DNA of 64,000 bases from Oscillospiraceae bacterium (GTDB lineage Bacteria; Bacillota; Clostridia; Oscillospirales; Ruminococcaceae): NCBI GenBank assembly GCA_021769725.1, contig JAETSI010000007.1, positions 1-64,000 on the forward strand, given 5' to 3'. Below, piece after piece: positions 45,082 to 53,117 of this stretch. The notes beneath the pieces are model-generated. The model did not search any database. It was given only the letters and a program-made list of their open reading frames with translations, and had not been told where the DNA came from. The number at the start of each line of letters is the position of its first letter. Position 1 is the stretch's first letter. The translations under genes and the position numbers were made by a program.

Positions 45082-46016
45082 GAGATCACATCCTTAATAT
45101 GCACATCCACCTGTTTATAGGGAATTTCAATACCGTTGGCATCAAACTTTTCCTTAACTGCTTCAAGAAGATAATATCTCATTGATTCATAATCCTCGTT
45201 CAGCACATGAACTTTCACATCAATAGAAACGGCACTTTCTCCATGTGAAGTCATATGCACTATTGGTTCAGGATCGGAAAGAAATTTCTTGTTTCCGCCT
45301 ATAACTTCCAATATCAGCGTTCTTGCCTTTTGGTAATCGTCGCCATAGCCTATATCAAACCTCAGATCAATACGTCTGGTAGGACTTGCGGTATAATTGA
45401 TGATCTTGGCATCAGAGACCTTGCCGTTGGGAATAGAGACCGCTTTTCCGTCAAAAGTCTGTATCTTGGTATAAAGAATGCTGATTTCCTTTACAGTTCC
45501 CACTGAACCGTCAATTTCTATTATATCCCCTGCGATAAACGGTTTTGAAAACAAAATAATAAAACCTCCGCACAGATTTGAAAGACAGTTCTGGAGAGCA
45601 AGACTGACCGCAAGTCCGGCAGCTCCGAATATGGTTATCACTGACGACATAGGAACGTTTATCACCGACAGAGCCATTATAATAACGACCATATAGAGCA
45701 TTATCCGCACCAGAGAAACTAGAAAACTTCTTGCCGCACCGTCAATATTAGACCGCTTCATAGTACGCTTTACAAGACCGGCAATCAGACGTGATATAAT
45801 GATTCCGATTATCAGCACCAGCAGTGCCATTATCAATGACGGAACGGCGCTTTTAAGATGATCCAGGGCACGTTCAAGGATGGTTGCAGTTCTTGTGACC
45901 TGTTCCTGAATAGAAACCTTTGTTGTTTCTGTTATTTCTGTGGAAGAAGCCTCGGCAGCGTTGAGCTCCGATACTATCTCTGCAATAGTTATAGCCGCAG
46001 CAGTTGTTATATTCAT
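45078..46016 (-). CDS. Small-conductance mechanosensitive channel (MscS family)
   Basis: 312 residues. An N-terminal extracellular or linker segment, about three membrane helices (residues 55-165), with the pore helix containing GAAGLAVSLALQNCLSNLCGG, then the cytoplasmic beta domain (KPFIAGDIIEIDGSVGTVKEI, VSIPNGKVSDAKIINYTASPTRR). Releases solutes on membrane tension. GGAGATG precedes the start. It lies 13 bases behind the tetR gene and 4 bases into the phosphoesterase gene. Confidence 0.95.
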   Translation of the reverse strand: MNITTAAAITIAEIVSELNAAEASSTEITETTKVSIQEQVTRTATILERALDHLKSAVPSLIMALLVLIIGIIISRLIAGLVKRTMKRSNIDGAARSFLVSLVRIMLYMVVIIMALSVINVPMSSVITIFGAAGLAVSLALQNCLSNLCGGFIILFSKPFIAGDIIEIDGSVGTVKEISILYTKIQTFDGKAVSIPNGKVSDAKIINYTASPTRRIDLRFDIGYGDDYQKARTLILEVIGGNKKFLSDPEPIVHMTSHGESAVSIDVKVHVLNEDYESMRYYLLEAVKEKFDANGIEIPYKQVDVHIKDVIS

Positions 46017-46029
46017 TTTATCATCTCCG

Positions 46030-46563
46030 TCAATCGTAGAGTTTAATTATTACGTCAGAAAATTTTTCCATGATATCAAGCACTGCTTTAAGGCCATAAT
46101 CACAATATTTAAAATATGTATAGTATCCTCCGTATATCATATATGACATTTTCATGCGGTTTTCCAGCGTGGGACTATAGTCCGGATGAACATTGCGGAT
46201 AACATCCATAAGTTCTTCTTCAAAAAGATCTGTAAATCTTCCGCTTCTGCTGCCTTCAAAAAGAATTTTTATAAGCTGTTCATTAGCAGCAAACGAGTCT
46301 CCCAGTTCCTTCATAAAGCGTCTGTTATTGCGGAAAAGTTCTTCAGGGTGCTGAATTCCTTCCAGAGTTGACTTCACCGCTTCGCGTTCAAGTGTCTCGG
46401 AAAGCTCATAAATGTCGTGATAATGAAGATAAAAGGTAGCTTTATTTATCTCCGCTCTGGCGGCAAGCTCCTTTACCGTAATTTTTTCCAAAGCTTTATG
46501 CGAACGCAGCTCCAGAAATGAATTTATAATACTTCTTTTGGTTTTTTCTACTCTGAGATCCAT
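46030..46563 (-). CDS. TetR family transcriptional regulator
   Basis: 177 residues from MDLRVEKTKR (ATG 46563), with GGAGGAACT upstream. The N-terminal HTH runs TVKELAARAEINKATFYLHYHDIYEL. The C-terminal ligand part is of the TetR_C_7-type seen in DhaS-like regulators. It is divergent from the second glgB and first in a row with mscS and the phosphoesterase. A palindrome at 46677-46693 in front of glgB is a candidate binding site. Confidence 0.9.
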   Translation of the reverse strand: MDLRVEKTKRSIINSFLELRSHKALEKITVKELAARAEINKATFYLHYHDIYELSETLEREAVKSTLEGIQHPEELFRNNRRFMKELGDSFAANEQLIKILFEGSRSGRFTDLFEEELMDVIRNVHPDYSPTLENRMKMSYMIYGGYYTYFKYCDYGLKAVLDIMEKFSDVIIKLYD

Positions 46564-46632
46564 TAAAGTTCCTCCGATTCCCGACATTTTTAGACAGCAG
46601 TTGAATAATAGACATTAGTTTAAAAATGCATA

Positions 46633-46661
46633 TTGAAAAAATGCTTTTTTTATCATATAAT
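46633..46661 (+). promoter_or_regulatory. Sigma-A promoter of the second glgB
   Basis: TTGAAA (46633-46638), 17 bp, TATAAT (46656-46661). Start point near 46668, about 45 bases before the ATG. Confidence 0.85.
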
Positions 46662-46676
46662 ATTATACAGAAAAAT

Positions 46677-46693
46677 CGGTTGATTGTCAACCG
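46677..46693. promoter_or_regulatory. Candidate operator palindrome in front of the second glgB
   Basis: CGGTTGA-TTG-TCAACCG is a perfect 7-bp inverted repeat with a 3-bp centre, located between the -10 hexamer and the ribosome site. Size and position fit a roadblock operator for the divergently encoded TetR protein, or a small leader hairpin. Confidence 0.5.
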
Positions 46694-46713
46694 GAAACCA
46701 AGGTGAAAAAATT

Positions 46714-48537
46714 ATGGATATCTACGGCTTTTACAAAGGAAATGTATTTAATGCATATGAATATATGGGCGCACATACTTCAAAAAGCGGAACTCTTTTC
46801 CGCACTTATGCTCCGAACGCTTCAAAGGTGTCGGTTATAGGCGATTTCAGCGGTTGGGATGATATTCCAATGAAACCGGCTGCCGACGGAAATTTCTATG
46901 AACTGACCGTTGGCGAAGCTCTTGAAGGAATGCGCTATAAATACCGTATCTACGATAAAAACGGCAATTTTATCGACCACTGCGACCCCTACGGCTACAG
47001 CATGGAGATCCGGCCGGGAACTTGTTCGGTTATCCGCAGCCTGAAAAATTACCGGTTCAGCGACAGCGAATGGATGAACCGTCGGACAGACTGCAAAGAC
47101 AAAGCCATGAACATCTACGAAGTTCACCTCGGCTCATGGAGAAAAGAGACAGACGAGCCGGGGAAATGGTATAATTACGCCGAGATCGCTGATCCGCTCA
47201 TTTCTTATGTCAAGGAATTCGGATATAACTTTATTGAGATCATGCCGCTGAACGAACATCCCTGTGATGAGTCATGGGGATATCAGAGTACCGGATTCTT
47301 CGCCCCCACCTCACGTTACGGCACTCCTGCCCAACTTATGGAATTCGTGGATAAATGCCATCGAAGCAACATCGGCATCATCGTTGATTTCATCCCCGTC
47401 CATTTCGCTGTGGATCACTACGGACTCACCGAATACGACGGCACACATCTCTATGAATATCCCAGCGATGACATCGGCTACAACGAGTGGGGCAGCCGGA
47501 ACTTTATGCACTCCAAAGGCGAAGTAAGGTCGTTTATTCAGTCCGCAGCCGATTACTGGCTTACCGTCTACCACTTTGACGGTCTGAGAATGGATGCCGT
47601 CCGGAATATGATATACTGGAACGGTGACGAAAACCGAGGGGAAAACAAATGCGCTATAGAATTCCTGAGATCAATGAATACCGGTCTGAAAGCAAGACAT
47701 CCCTCTGCAATCATCTCTGCCGAAGATTCTTCCGCATACCCAAAAGTAACCGCTCCGGTATCAGAAGGAGGTCTTGGCTTTGACTATAAATGGGATATGG
47801 GCTGGATGCACGATACTCTTGATTTCTTCCGCAGCTCCCCTATTTTCCGCAGCGGACTGTACAACAAACTGACTTTTTCCATGCTCTATTTCTACAATGA
47901 ACGCTTCATAATGCCTTTGTCTCACGACGAAGTCGTTCACGGCAAAGCGTCTATTGCTCAGAAAATGCACGGAGATTATGAAGATAAATTCCCCCAGGCA
48001 AGGGTATTATATATGTATATGACCGCTCACCCCGGCAAAAAGCTCAACTTTATGGGCAATGAATTTGCACAGCTCCGGGAATGGGACGAAAAGCGCCAGC
48101 AGGACTGGGATATGCTCAGATATCCTGTTCATGATTCCTTCCGCCGCTATATACGTAAGCTCAATATGATCTATCTTAAATACAATGCGCTTCACTACGA
48201 CTACGATCCGACAAATTTCATGTGGGAAGACTGCAATTCTTCCGAACGCTGCGTATATGCGATCAGAAGAAAAAGCAAGGACGGCGATATTCTTACAGTG
48301 CTTAATCTTTCCGACTGGTATCAGCCGGATTACACCGTAAAGATCGGCAGCAATTTCAAGGTAAAACTTCTGCTTGATTCCGACTGTCAGCTATACAACG
48401 GAAGAACTCCGGAGGGAAAAACATCTTTCCAGCCCCATGACGATATGATAACAATGGATATTCCGCCTTACTCCGGATTCATGTTCCTTCTTTCGCAGGA
48501 TAACAGACAAGTTGGCAAAAATCGTGAAGCAAATTAA
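46714..48537 (+). CDS. glgB: 1,4-alpha-glucan branching enzyme (second copy)
   Basis: 607 residues from MDIYGFYKGN, with AAGGTGA upstream. CBM48 (about 15-110) then GH13 barrel: nucleophile Asp in GLRMDAVRNMIYW, acid/base Glu in IISAEDSSAYP and PLSHDEVVHGKASI. Compared with the operon copy it lacks the Lys-rich tail and the segment with GGNENLEA after the nucleophile is replaced by a short NGDENRGENKCAIEF. It may prefer other chain lengths or act on another glucan. Own promoter, and a family A repeat begins at the last base of its stop codon. Confidence 0.94.
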   Translation: MDIYGFYKGNVFNAYEYMGAHTSKSGTLFRTYAPNASKVSVIGDFSGWDDIPMKPAADGNFYELTVGEALEGMRYKYRIYDKNGNFIDHCDPYGYSMEIRPGTCSVIRSLKNYRFSDSEWMNRRTDCKDKAMNIYEVHLGSWRKETDEPGKWYNYAEIADPLISYVKEFGYNFIEIMPLNEHPCDESWGYQSTGFFAPTSRYGTPAQLMEFVDKCHRSNIGIIVDFIPVHFAVDHYGLTEYDGTHLYEYPSDDIGYNEWGSRNFMHSKGEVRSFIQSAADYWLTVYHFDGLRMDAVRNMIYWNGDENRGENKCAIEFLRSMNTGLKARHPSAIISAEDSSAYPKVTAPVSEGGLGFDYKWDMGWMHDTLDFFRSSPIFRSGLYNKLTFSMLYFYNERFIMPLSHDEVVHGKASIAQKMHGDYEDKFPQARVLYMYMTAHPGKKLNFMGNEFAQLREWDEKRQQDWDMLRYPVHDSFRRYIRKLNMIYLKYNALHYDYDPTNFMWEDCNSSERCVYAIRRKSKDGDILTVLNLSDWYQPDYTVKIGSNFKVKLLLDSDCQLYNGRTPEGKTSFQPHDDMITMDIPPYSGFMFLLSQDNRQVGKNREAN

Positions 48538-48723
48538 GAACCTGTCTTCATAAGATATGTGTGCAGATTTTCGAGCAAATTTTACCGATTACAAGGAAAA
48601 AAGTCGCAGGCATACTGACGTCCCTAAAGGGATTTCCGTTGGTCATATAGCAAGGATTTTTGACGCAGTAAGCAGCGAAATTTGCCGAAAAGATGTGCAA
48701 ATTATCTTGTGAAGACAGGTTCT
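48537..48723 (+). repeat. Family A structured repeat, longest copy
   Basis: Ends AGAACCTGTCTTCA (48537-48550) and TGAAGACAGGTTCT (48710-48723) are perfectly inverted over 14 bp and extend to 20 of 21. Internal blocks are shared with the copies at 1-114 and 27354-27513 (ACAAGGAAAAAA, CGCAGGCATACTGACG, AAGGATTTTTGACGCAGTAAGC). It carries an extra inner hairpin CCC-TAAA-GGG. The first base is the last base of the glgB stop codon. Confidence 0.9.
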
Positions 48724-48727
48724 AAGG

Positions 48728-48779
48728 CAGCACCGTACAAAGCCGTCAGAATAGCTTTGTACGGTGCTGTTTTGTATTG
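48728..48779 (+). terminator. Hairpin with family B stem; likely glgB terminator
   Basis: CAGCACCGTACAAAGC (48728-48743) and GCTTTGTACGGTGCTG (48754-48769) form a perfect 16-bp stem with a 10-nt loop, followed by TTTTGTATT. The stem resembles the arms of the family B repeat at 14472-14631 (CACCGCACAAAG). Confidence 0.8.
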
Positions 48780-48780
48780 G

Positions 48781-49119
48781 TCATCCCTCTACATCCTGGA
48801 TATAAGTTTCCAGTTCCTCCACGTCATAGAACTCAACGCCTTCACGGAGCTGCTCACGGTCAAAATCGGGCAGAAGCGAAATGTTGAATTCAAGATAGCG
48901 GAACGGTCGTGAGCTTCCCCAGCAGAATACGGCAATTTTTCCGTTGTGCTCCCTGACGACATATAATGGATCGGGGTCTTCCTGAGCAGCAACCCCAAGT
49001 TTTGACTCGATCCGTTCCTGACGAACAGTCTGACTGAGAGTACAAATAATCAAAAAACCAGATACTGTTATCGCAGTCAGAATAATAAAATAAATACGCT
49101 TGTCAAAAATTTTATTCAT
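48781..49119 (-). CDS. Small membrane-anchored protein with BofC-like C-terminus
   Basis: 112 residues. One N-terminal membrane segment (about 9-29) and a periplasm-side domain with YVVREHNGKIAVF, then FDREQLREGVEFYDVEELETYIQD. This pattern is the one seen in the C-terminal domain of BofC and in many small clostridial proteins of unknown role. BofC itself restrains the SpoIVB protease in sporulation, but such a role here is not shown. Convergent with glgB. Confidence 0.75.
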   Translation of the reverse strand: MNKIFDKRIYFIILTAITVSGFLIICTLSQTVRQERIESKLGVAAQEDPDPLYVVREHNGKIAVFCWGSSRPFRYLEFNISLLPDFDREQLREGVEFYDVEELETYIQDVEG

Positions 49120-49263
49120 AGACCCACTCCTTTACATTGCAGAAACGACAATGAAATTCCATGCATACATAATTCATGCCAACAGCATTGTGCGGTGTTG
49201 ACATAAATATTATCGGATGAATTTTCTATAATTATACAAAATGACGTTTTTTTAAAAAAGTCC

Positions 49264-49292
49264 TTAACAAAAACAAATAAATGTGCTATAAT
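49264..49292 (+). promoter_or_regulatory. Sigma-A promoter of the PBP1A gene
   Basis: TTAACA (49264-49269), 17 bp, TATAAT (49287-49292). Start point near 49299. The remaining gap 49120-49263 has no other visible feature. Confidence 0.82.
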
Positions 49293-49319
49293 TTATGATG
49301 TATATTTATATGTATTTTT

Positions 49320-51986
49320 ATGAAAGGAGCGTCACTGCATTTTTTTGGAAATGCAGCGGCAAATTTCAGAATGGACGATAATAATTTCAACACGGAGTTT
49401 CCACAGACAGACGGCGCTGAGGAAATGAAACGACCGGAAGATCCGCCGCCGAAGAAAGGGGAAAAGAAGAAAAAAAAGCACAGTCTGCCTTTTCGTATCT
49501 TCAAAAAACTGATAGCCGTTATCGCAACGACTCTGCTTTCCCTGTTTCTTGTAATGATAATCACAGGAACTATAGTTGCAACGGCGCTGACGGTCTATGT
49601 GCTTGACTTCATGGACGACAGCAGCAGCATCACATTCCAGGCGCTTGAATCTGGCAGCGATACTTTCTTCTACGGTACTGAACTCGACGAGAACGGCAAA
49701 GAAAAAATCGTACAGCTCCACAGAGTAAAATCTACCGTTCAGCGTATCCCTGTCTCTATCGACAAGATACCGCAGCACGTCAGGGATGCCTTTGTTTACA
49801 CCGAGGATGAACGTTTTTACGTTCACGACGGAGTTGACTATAAGCGAACTTTCTCGGCGTTCCTGAATATGTTCCTGCACTTCTACGATACAAATCAAGG
49901 CGGATCAACAATTACCCAGCAGCTTATCAAAAATCTTACCGGCGACGACGAACAATCGCCGCAGCGAAAGATACGTGAGATCTTTGCAGCTATGCAGCTG
50001 GAAAAAACTTACTCCAAAGACCAGATATTAGAGGAATATCTTAACTACATCAGCTTTGGCGGAGCAGTCAACGGCATTGAACTTGCCTGCATCAACTACT
50101 TCGGAAAAACTGTGGATCAGATAAGCATTCCGGAAGCAGCGGTGCTCGCCTCAATACCTAAAGATCCGGAAAAATACGGTCCTATGCAGTATTATCACGA
50201 GGATGAACTTAATCTGAAAAGTCCTCTGATAAGTGACGGACGTGCCAACAATACTGTCCGTCAGAAATATGTTCTGTACAAGCTCTATGAAAACGGCGCT
50301 ATCACTTACGACGAGTATCAGGAATATCTCAATACTCCTATAATCTATACCGACTCGGAAGAATATCTGAAAGCTCATCCCGAAGATGCCGTCGAACAGC
50401 TTAAAAAAGAACAGGAAGCTTACTCCTGGGCTCTTGATGCGATCTATTTTGAAGCTATCGACTTCTTCATGAAAGAAATGAACATCGACTTTGATACGGC
50501 GCTCAAACGTATTAATACCGGCGGATACAAGATCTACTCCTACATCGACAACGATATGCAGAATTATGTTGAGGATAAATTCCTCAGCCTTGATAACTTC
50601 CTTTCATCCGACAGCGTAAGAAAATGGGTGGACATAAACGGCGACGGTGAAATAACCGATGACGAATCGCTCCCTCACGTTGCTTTCGTTGCTCTCAACT
50701 ACGATGGTTCGATCAAGGCTACCGTAGGCAACTGGGGTGAAAAGACACACTCTCTCGTAACCAACTACGCCGTAAGGGATAAGCGTTCTATCGGTTCGAC
50801 TATCAAGCCTATCTCAACCTACGGTCTGGCTCTCGAAACGGATCACATACACTGGGGTTCAGTTTATACCGACAAAAAAGTAATGGATGTAAACGGCAAA
50901 CCCTGGCCTACAAACTACTCTACAGGCGGCGATATCAGCATTTCGGGTCAGACGAACTTCATCTACTACTTCCTACAGAAATCATACAACACCGTTCCGG
51001 CACAGCTTTGTCAGGAACTCACACCCCAGGCTGTCTATAAATTCTGTACTGAACAAATGGGTCTTGACCTTGACCCCATGGACGGTGAAGTTCTTCCTCC
51101 GCTGTCAGTCGGATCCTTGACATACGGCATTACCTTGCAGGATATGGTAAACGCTTACCTGCCGTACGGAAACGAGGGAAATTTCTGCGAAGCACATATT
51201 ATTACAAAAATTGAGAACAGCAACGGCGACGTAATATATCAAAATGACGGAAATAAGCGTCAGGCAGTAAGTGATCAGACCGCATGGGTCATGAACCGTC
51301 TCCTGAAGAACGTAGTTGACAACGGTACAGGTACGGGCGCAAAGCTGAACAATAAAGTCGTATGCGGAAAAACCGGTACAAACGAAAACTGGTGGGATCT
51401 TACTTTCGTAGGTCTTACAAGAGATTTTGTAAGCGGAGTTACTATTGGCTACAAAGAATACAGAGACGATATGCAGCTTCCGAACTATATCCACTCGGCT
51501 GAAGTATGGAAGAATATTATCGGTGAATACGCAGATACCCACTTTACAAATACTCCGGCAGACTTCGATCCTGTACGAGGCGTAATTGAATCTCCATGGT
51601 GTACCGCTACCGGAAAAATTGCAGGACAAGGATGTCCAAGAAGTTCCCAGATGGGATACTGGAAAGAATCGAACGCTCCTTACTGCGACGGCGGTCATTA
51701 TGTAGCCCCGCAGGAACCCGTATACACAAATCCCGATAACAACAGTCAGACGGGCGGCAGTGACGTCGGCGGGAATACAGGCGGCGGTGATGTCAGCGGA
51801 GGAGACACAGGCGGCGGCGATGTCGGCGGAGGAAATACAGGCGGCGGCGACGTCGGCGGAGGAAACACAGGCGGCGATGTCAGCGGAGGAAACACAGGCG
51901 GCGACGTCGGCGGAGGAAACACAGGCGGCGGCGACGTTGGCGGAGGAAACACAGGCGGCGATGTTGGCGGCGATCAGACTTGGTAA
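49320..51986 (+). CDS. Class A penicillin-binding protein (PBP1A-like)
   Basis: 888 residues if started at ATG 49320. Basic cytoplasmic tail, one membrane segment (about 65-93), GT51 transglycosylase domain with catalytic Glu162 in TEDERFYVHDGVD and GGSTITQQLIKN, transpeptidase domain with SxxK Ser493 in GSTIKP, SYN in KSYNTVP and KTG in CGKTGTNENWW. An EF-hand-like loop DINGDGEITDDE is at 438-449 between the domains. The C-terminus (from about 810) is a Gly/Asp/Asn/Thr repeat tail. The start is uncertain: ATG 49320 lacks an upstream site; AAAGGAG at 49323-49329 would serve a CTG at 49335, and ATG 49371 has none. Confidence 0.95.
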   Translation: MKGASLHFFGNAAANFRMDDNNFNTEFPQTDGAEEMKRPEDPPPKKGEKKKKKHSLPFRIFKKLIAVIATTLLSLFLVMIITGTIVATALTVYVLDFMDDSSSITFQALESGSDTFFYGTELDENGKEKIVQLHRVKSTVQRIPVSIDKIPQHVRDAFVYTEDERFYVHDGVDYKRTFSAFLNMFLHFYDTNQGGSTITQQLIKNLTGDDEQSPQRKIREIFAAMQLEKTYSKDQILEEYLNYISFGGAVNGIELACINYFGKTVDQISIPEAAVLASIPKDPEKYGPMQYYHEDELNLKSPLISDGRANNTVRQKYVLYKLYENGAITYDEYQEYLNTPIIYTDSEEYLKAHPEDAVEQLKKEQEAYSWALDAIYFEAIDFFMKEMNIDFDTALKRINTGGYKIYSYIDNDMQNYVEDKFLSLDNFLSSDSVRKWVDINGDGEITDDESLPHVAFVALNYDGSIKATVGNWGEKTHSLVTNYAVRDKRSIGSTIKPISTYGLALETDHIHWGSVYTDKKVMDVNGKPWPTNYSTGGDISISGQTNFIYYFLQKSYNTVPAQLCQELTPQAVYKFCTEQMGLDLDPMDGEVLPPLSVGSLTYGITLQDMVNAYLPYGNEGNFCEAHIITKIENSNGDVIYQNDGNKRQAVSDQTAWVMNRLLKNVVDNGTGTGAKLNNKVVCGKTGTNENWWDLTFVGLTRDFVSGVTIGYKEYRDDMQLPNYIHSAEVWKNIIGEYADTHFTNTPADFDPVRGVIESPWCTATGKIAGQGCPRSSQMGYWKESNAPYCDGGHYVAPQEPVYTNPDNNSQTGGSDVGGNTGGGDVSGGDTGGGDVGGGNTGGGDVGGGNTGGDVSGGNTGGDVGGGNTGGGDVGGGNTGGDVGGDQTW
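51747..51980 (+). repeat. Coding tandem repeats (Gly-rich tail of PBP1A)
   Basis: Units of the form GGC GGC GAC GTC GGC GGA GGA AAC ACA recur about ten times, encoding GGDVGGGNT with variants GGDVSGGNT. The near-identity at the DNA level suggests recent slippage or unequal exchange. Same strand and frame as the PBP1A gene. Confidence 0.9.
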
Positions 51987-51995
51987 GGTGATATT

Positions 51996-53108
51996 TTGAA
52001 TAAAATAAGACTCTGCTGTCCATGCCATTTCGGTCTGGAAAGCGTACTAAAATATGAAATACAGAAAATAGGCGGCACAGATCTTCGTGTCAGTGACGGA
52101 AAAATAAGTTTCAGCGGGGATGAAAATATCCTCGCACGGGCTAATCTCTGCCTTTCAACGGCAGAAAGAGTGTTCATTGAACTGACGGAATTCCGTGCAT
52201 CTACCTTTGAAGATCTCTTTCAAGGCGTAAGAGCCGCAGAACTTGAACGATATATCGGCGAAAAAGACGCATTTCCCGTAAAGGGATATTCTCTCAATTC
52301 CACACTGCACAGTGTTCCGGACTGCCAGTCAATAGTAAAAAAAGCAGCGGCTGAACGCCTTAAATCAAAGTATGGTATCAGCTGGTTTGAAGAAACCGGA
52401 GCAACGGTGCAGATAAAATTCAGCATCCTGAAAGATGTTGTATCAATTTACCTTGATACAAGCGGCGTTGGACTGCACAAAAGAGGATACAGAAGAAATT
52501 CAAACGCCGCTCCTATTAAGGAGACACTTGCTGCCGGGATCGTTGATCTTGCCAGAGTACGTCCCGATACAGTGGTGTGCGATCCTTTCTGCGGCAGCGG
52601 AACGATCCTTATTGAAGCTGCATTCAAAGCATTGAAAATTGCTCCCGGTATCAACAGAAGATTCGCAGCCGAAAAATGGGAATGCTTCGATCAGAAGATC
52701 TGGCGTGAAGAGCGCAGCCGTGCGATCGACAACGTTGACCGCTCTGCAAAATTCCAGGGGTTCGGCGCAGATATAGATGATGCAGCCGTTGCCCTGACTC
52801 TCGACAATGCTCACAAGGCTGGAATAAAATCACGTCTTAAAATCGAACAGGCAGATATTACAAGTTTCCGTCAGCCGGAAAATTCCGTGGTGATCTGCAA
52901 TCCGCCATACGGCGAAAGACTTCTGGAACTCCGGGAAGCTGAAAGTATTTACCGTAAAATGGGACGTGTCCTCGGCAGGGGCGGAGACAAACAAAGCTAT
53001 ATCATCTCTCCCCACGAACAATTTGAGCAATTTTTCGGTGCAGATGCATCAAAAAGACGCAAGCTCTACAACGGCATGATAAAATGTCAGCTTTATATGT
53101 ATTTTTAG
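51996..53108 (+). CDS. THUMP-domain rRNA methyltransferase (RlmL/YpsC-like)
   Basis: 370 residues from a TTG start at 51996 with AAGGTGA upstream. An N-terminal THUMP region (about 40-150) precedes a Rossmann methyltransferase domain with VCDPFCGSGTILIEAA as SAM motif I and the N6/N2-type catalytic VVICNPPYGERL. This is the pattern of the YpsC / RlmL N-terminal half, which makes m2G in 23S rRNA (position 2445 in E. coli). It begins 9 bases after the PBP1A stop and is 9 bases ahead of rmuC. Confidence 0.93.
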   Translation: MNKIRLCCPCHFGLESVLKYEIQKIGGTDLRVSDGKISFSGDENILARANLCLSTAERVFIELTEFRASTFEDLFQGVRAAELERYIGEKDAFPVKGYSLNSTLHSVPDCQSIVKKAAAERLKSKYGISWFEETGATVQIKFSILKDVVSIYLDTSGVGLHKRGYRRNSNAAPIKETLAAGIVDLARVRPDTVVCDPFCGSGTILIEAAFKALKIAPGINRRFAAEKWECFDQKIWREERSRAIDNVDRSAKFQGFGADIDDAAVALTLDNAHKAGIKSRLKIEQADITSFRQPENSVVICNPPYGERLLELREAESIYRKMGRVLGRGGDKQSYIISPHEQFEQFFGADASKRRKLYNGMIKCQLYMYF

Positions 53109-53117
53109 GAGGAATAA

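Noticed and set aside
51747-51980. Direct DNA repeats that might look like a CRISPR array
   Set aside because: No constant repeat with unique spacers; the units are in frame and encode the PBP1A tail.
51105-52028. 307-residue frame on the minus strand with CVSSADIAA-type repeats
   Set aside because: It is the mirror of the glycine-rich repeat tail and transpeptidase domain of PBP1A; it has no ribosome site or family match.
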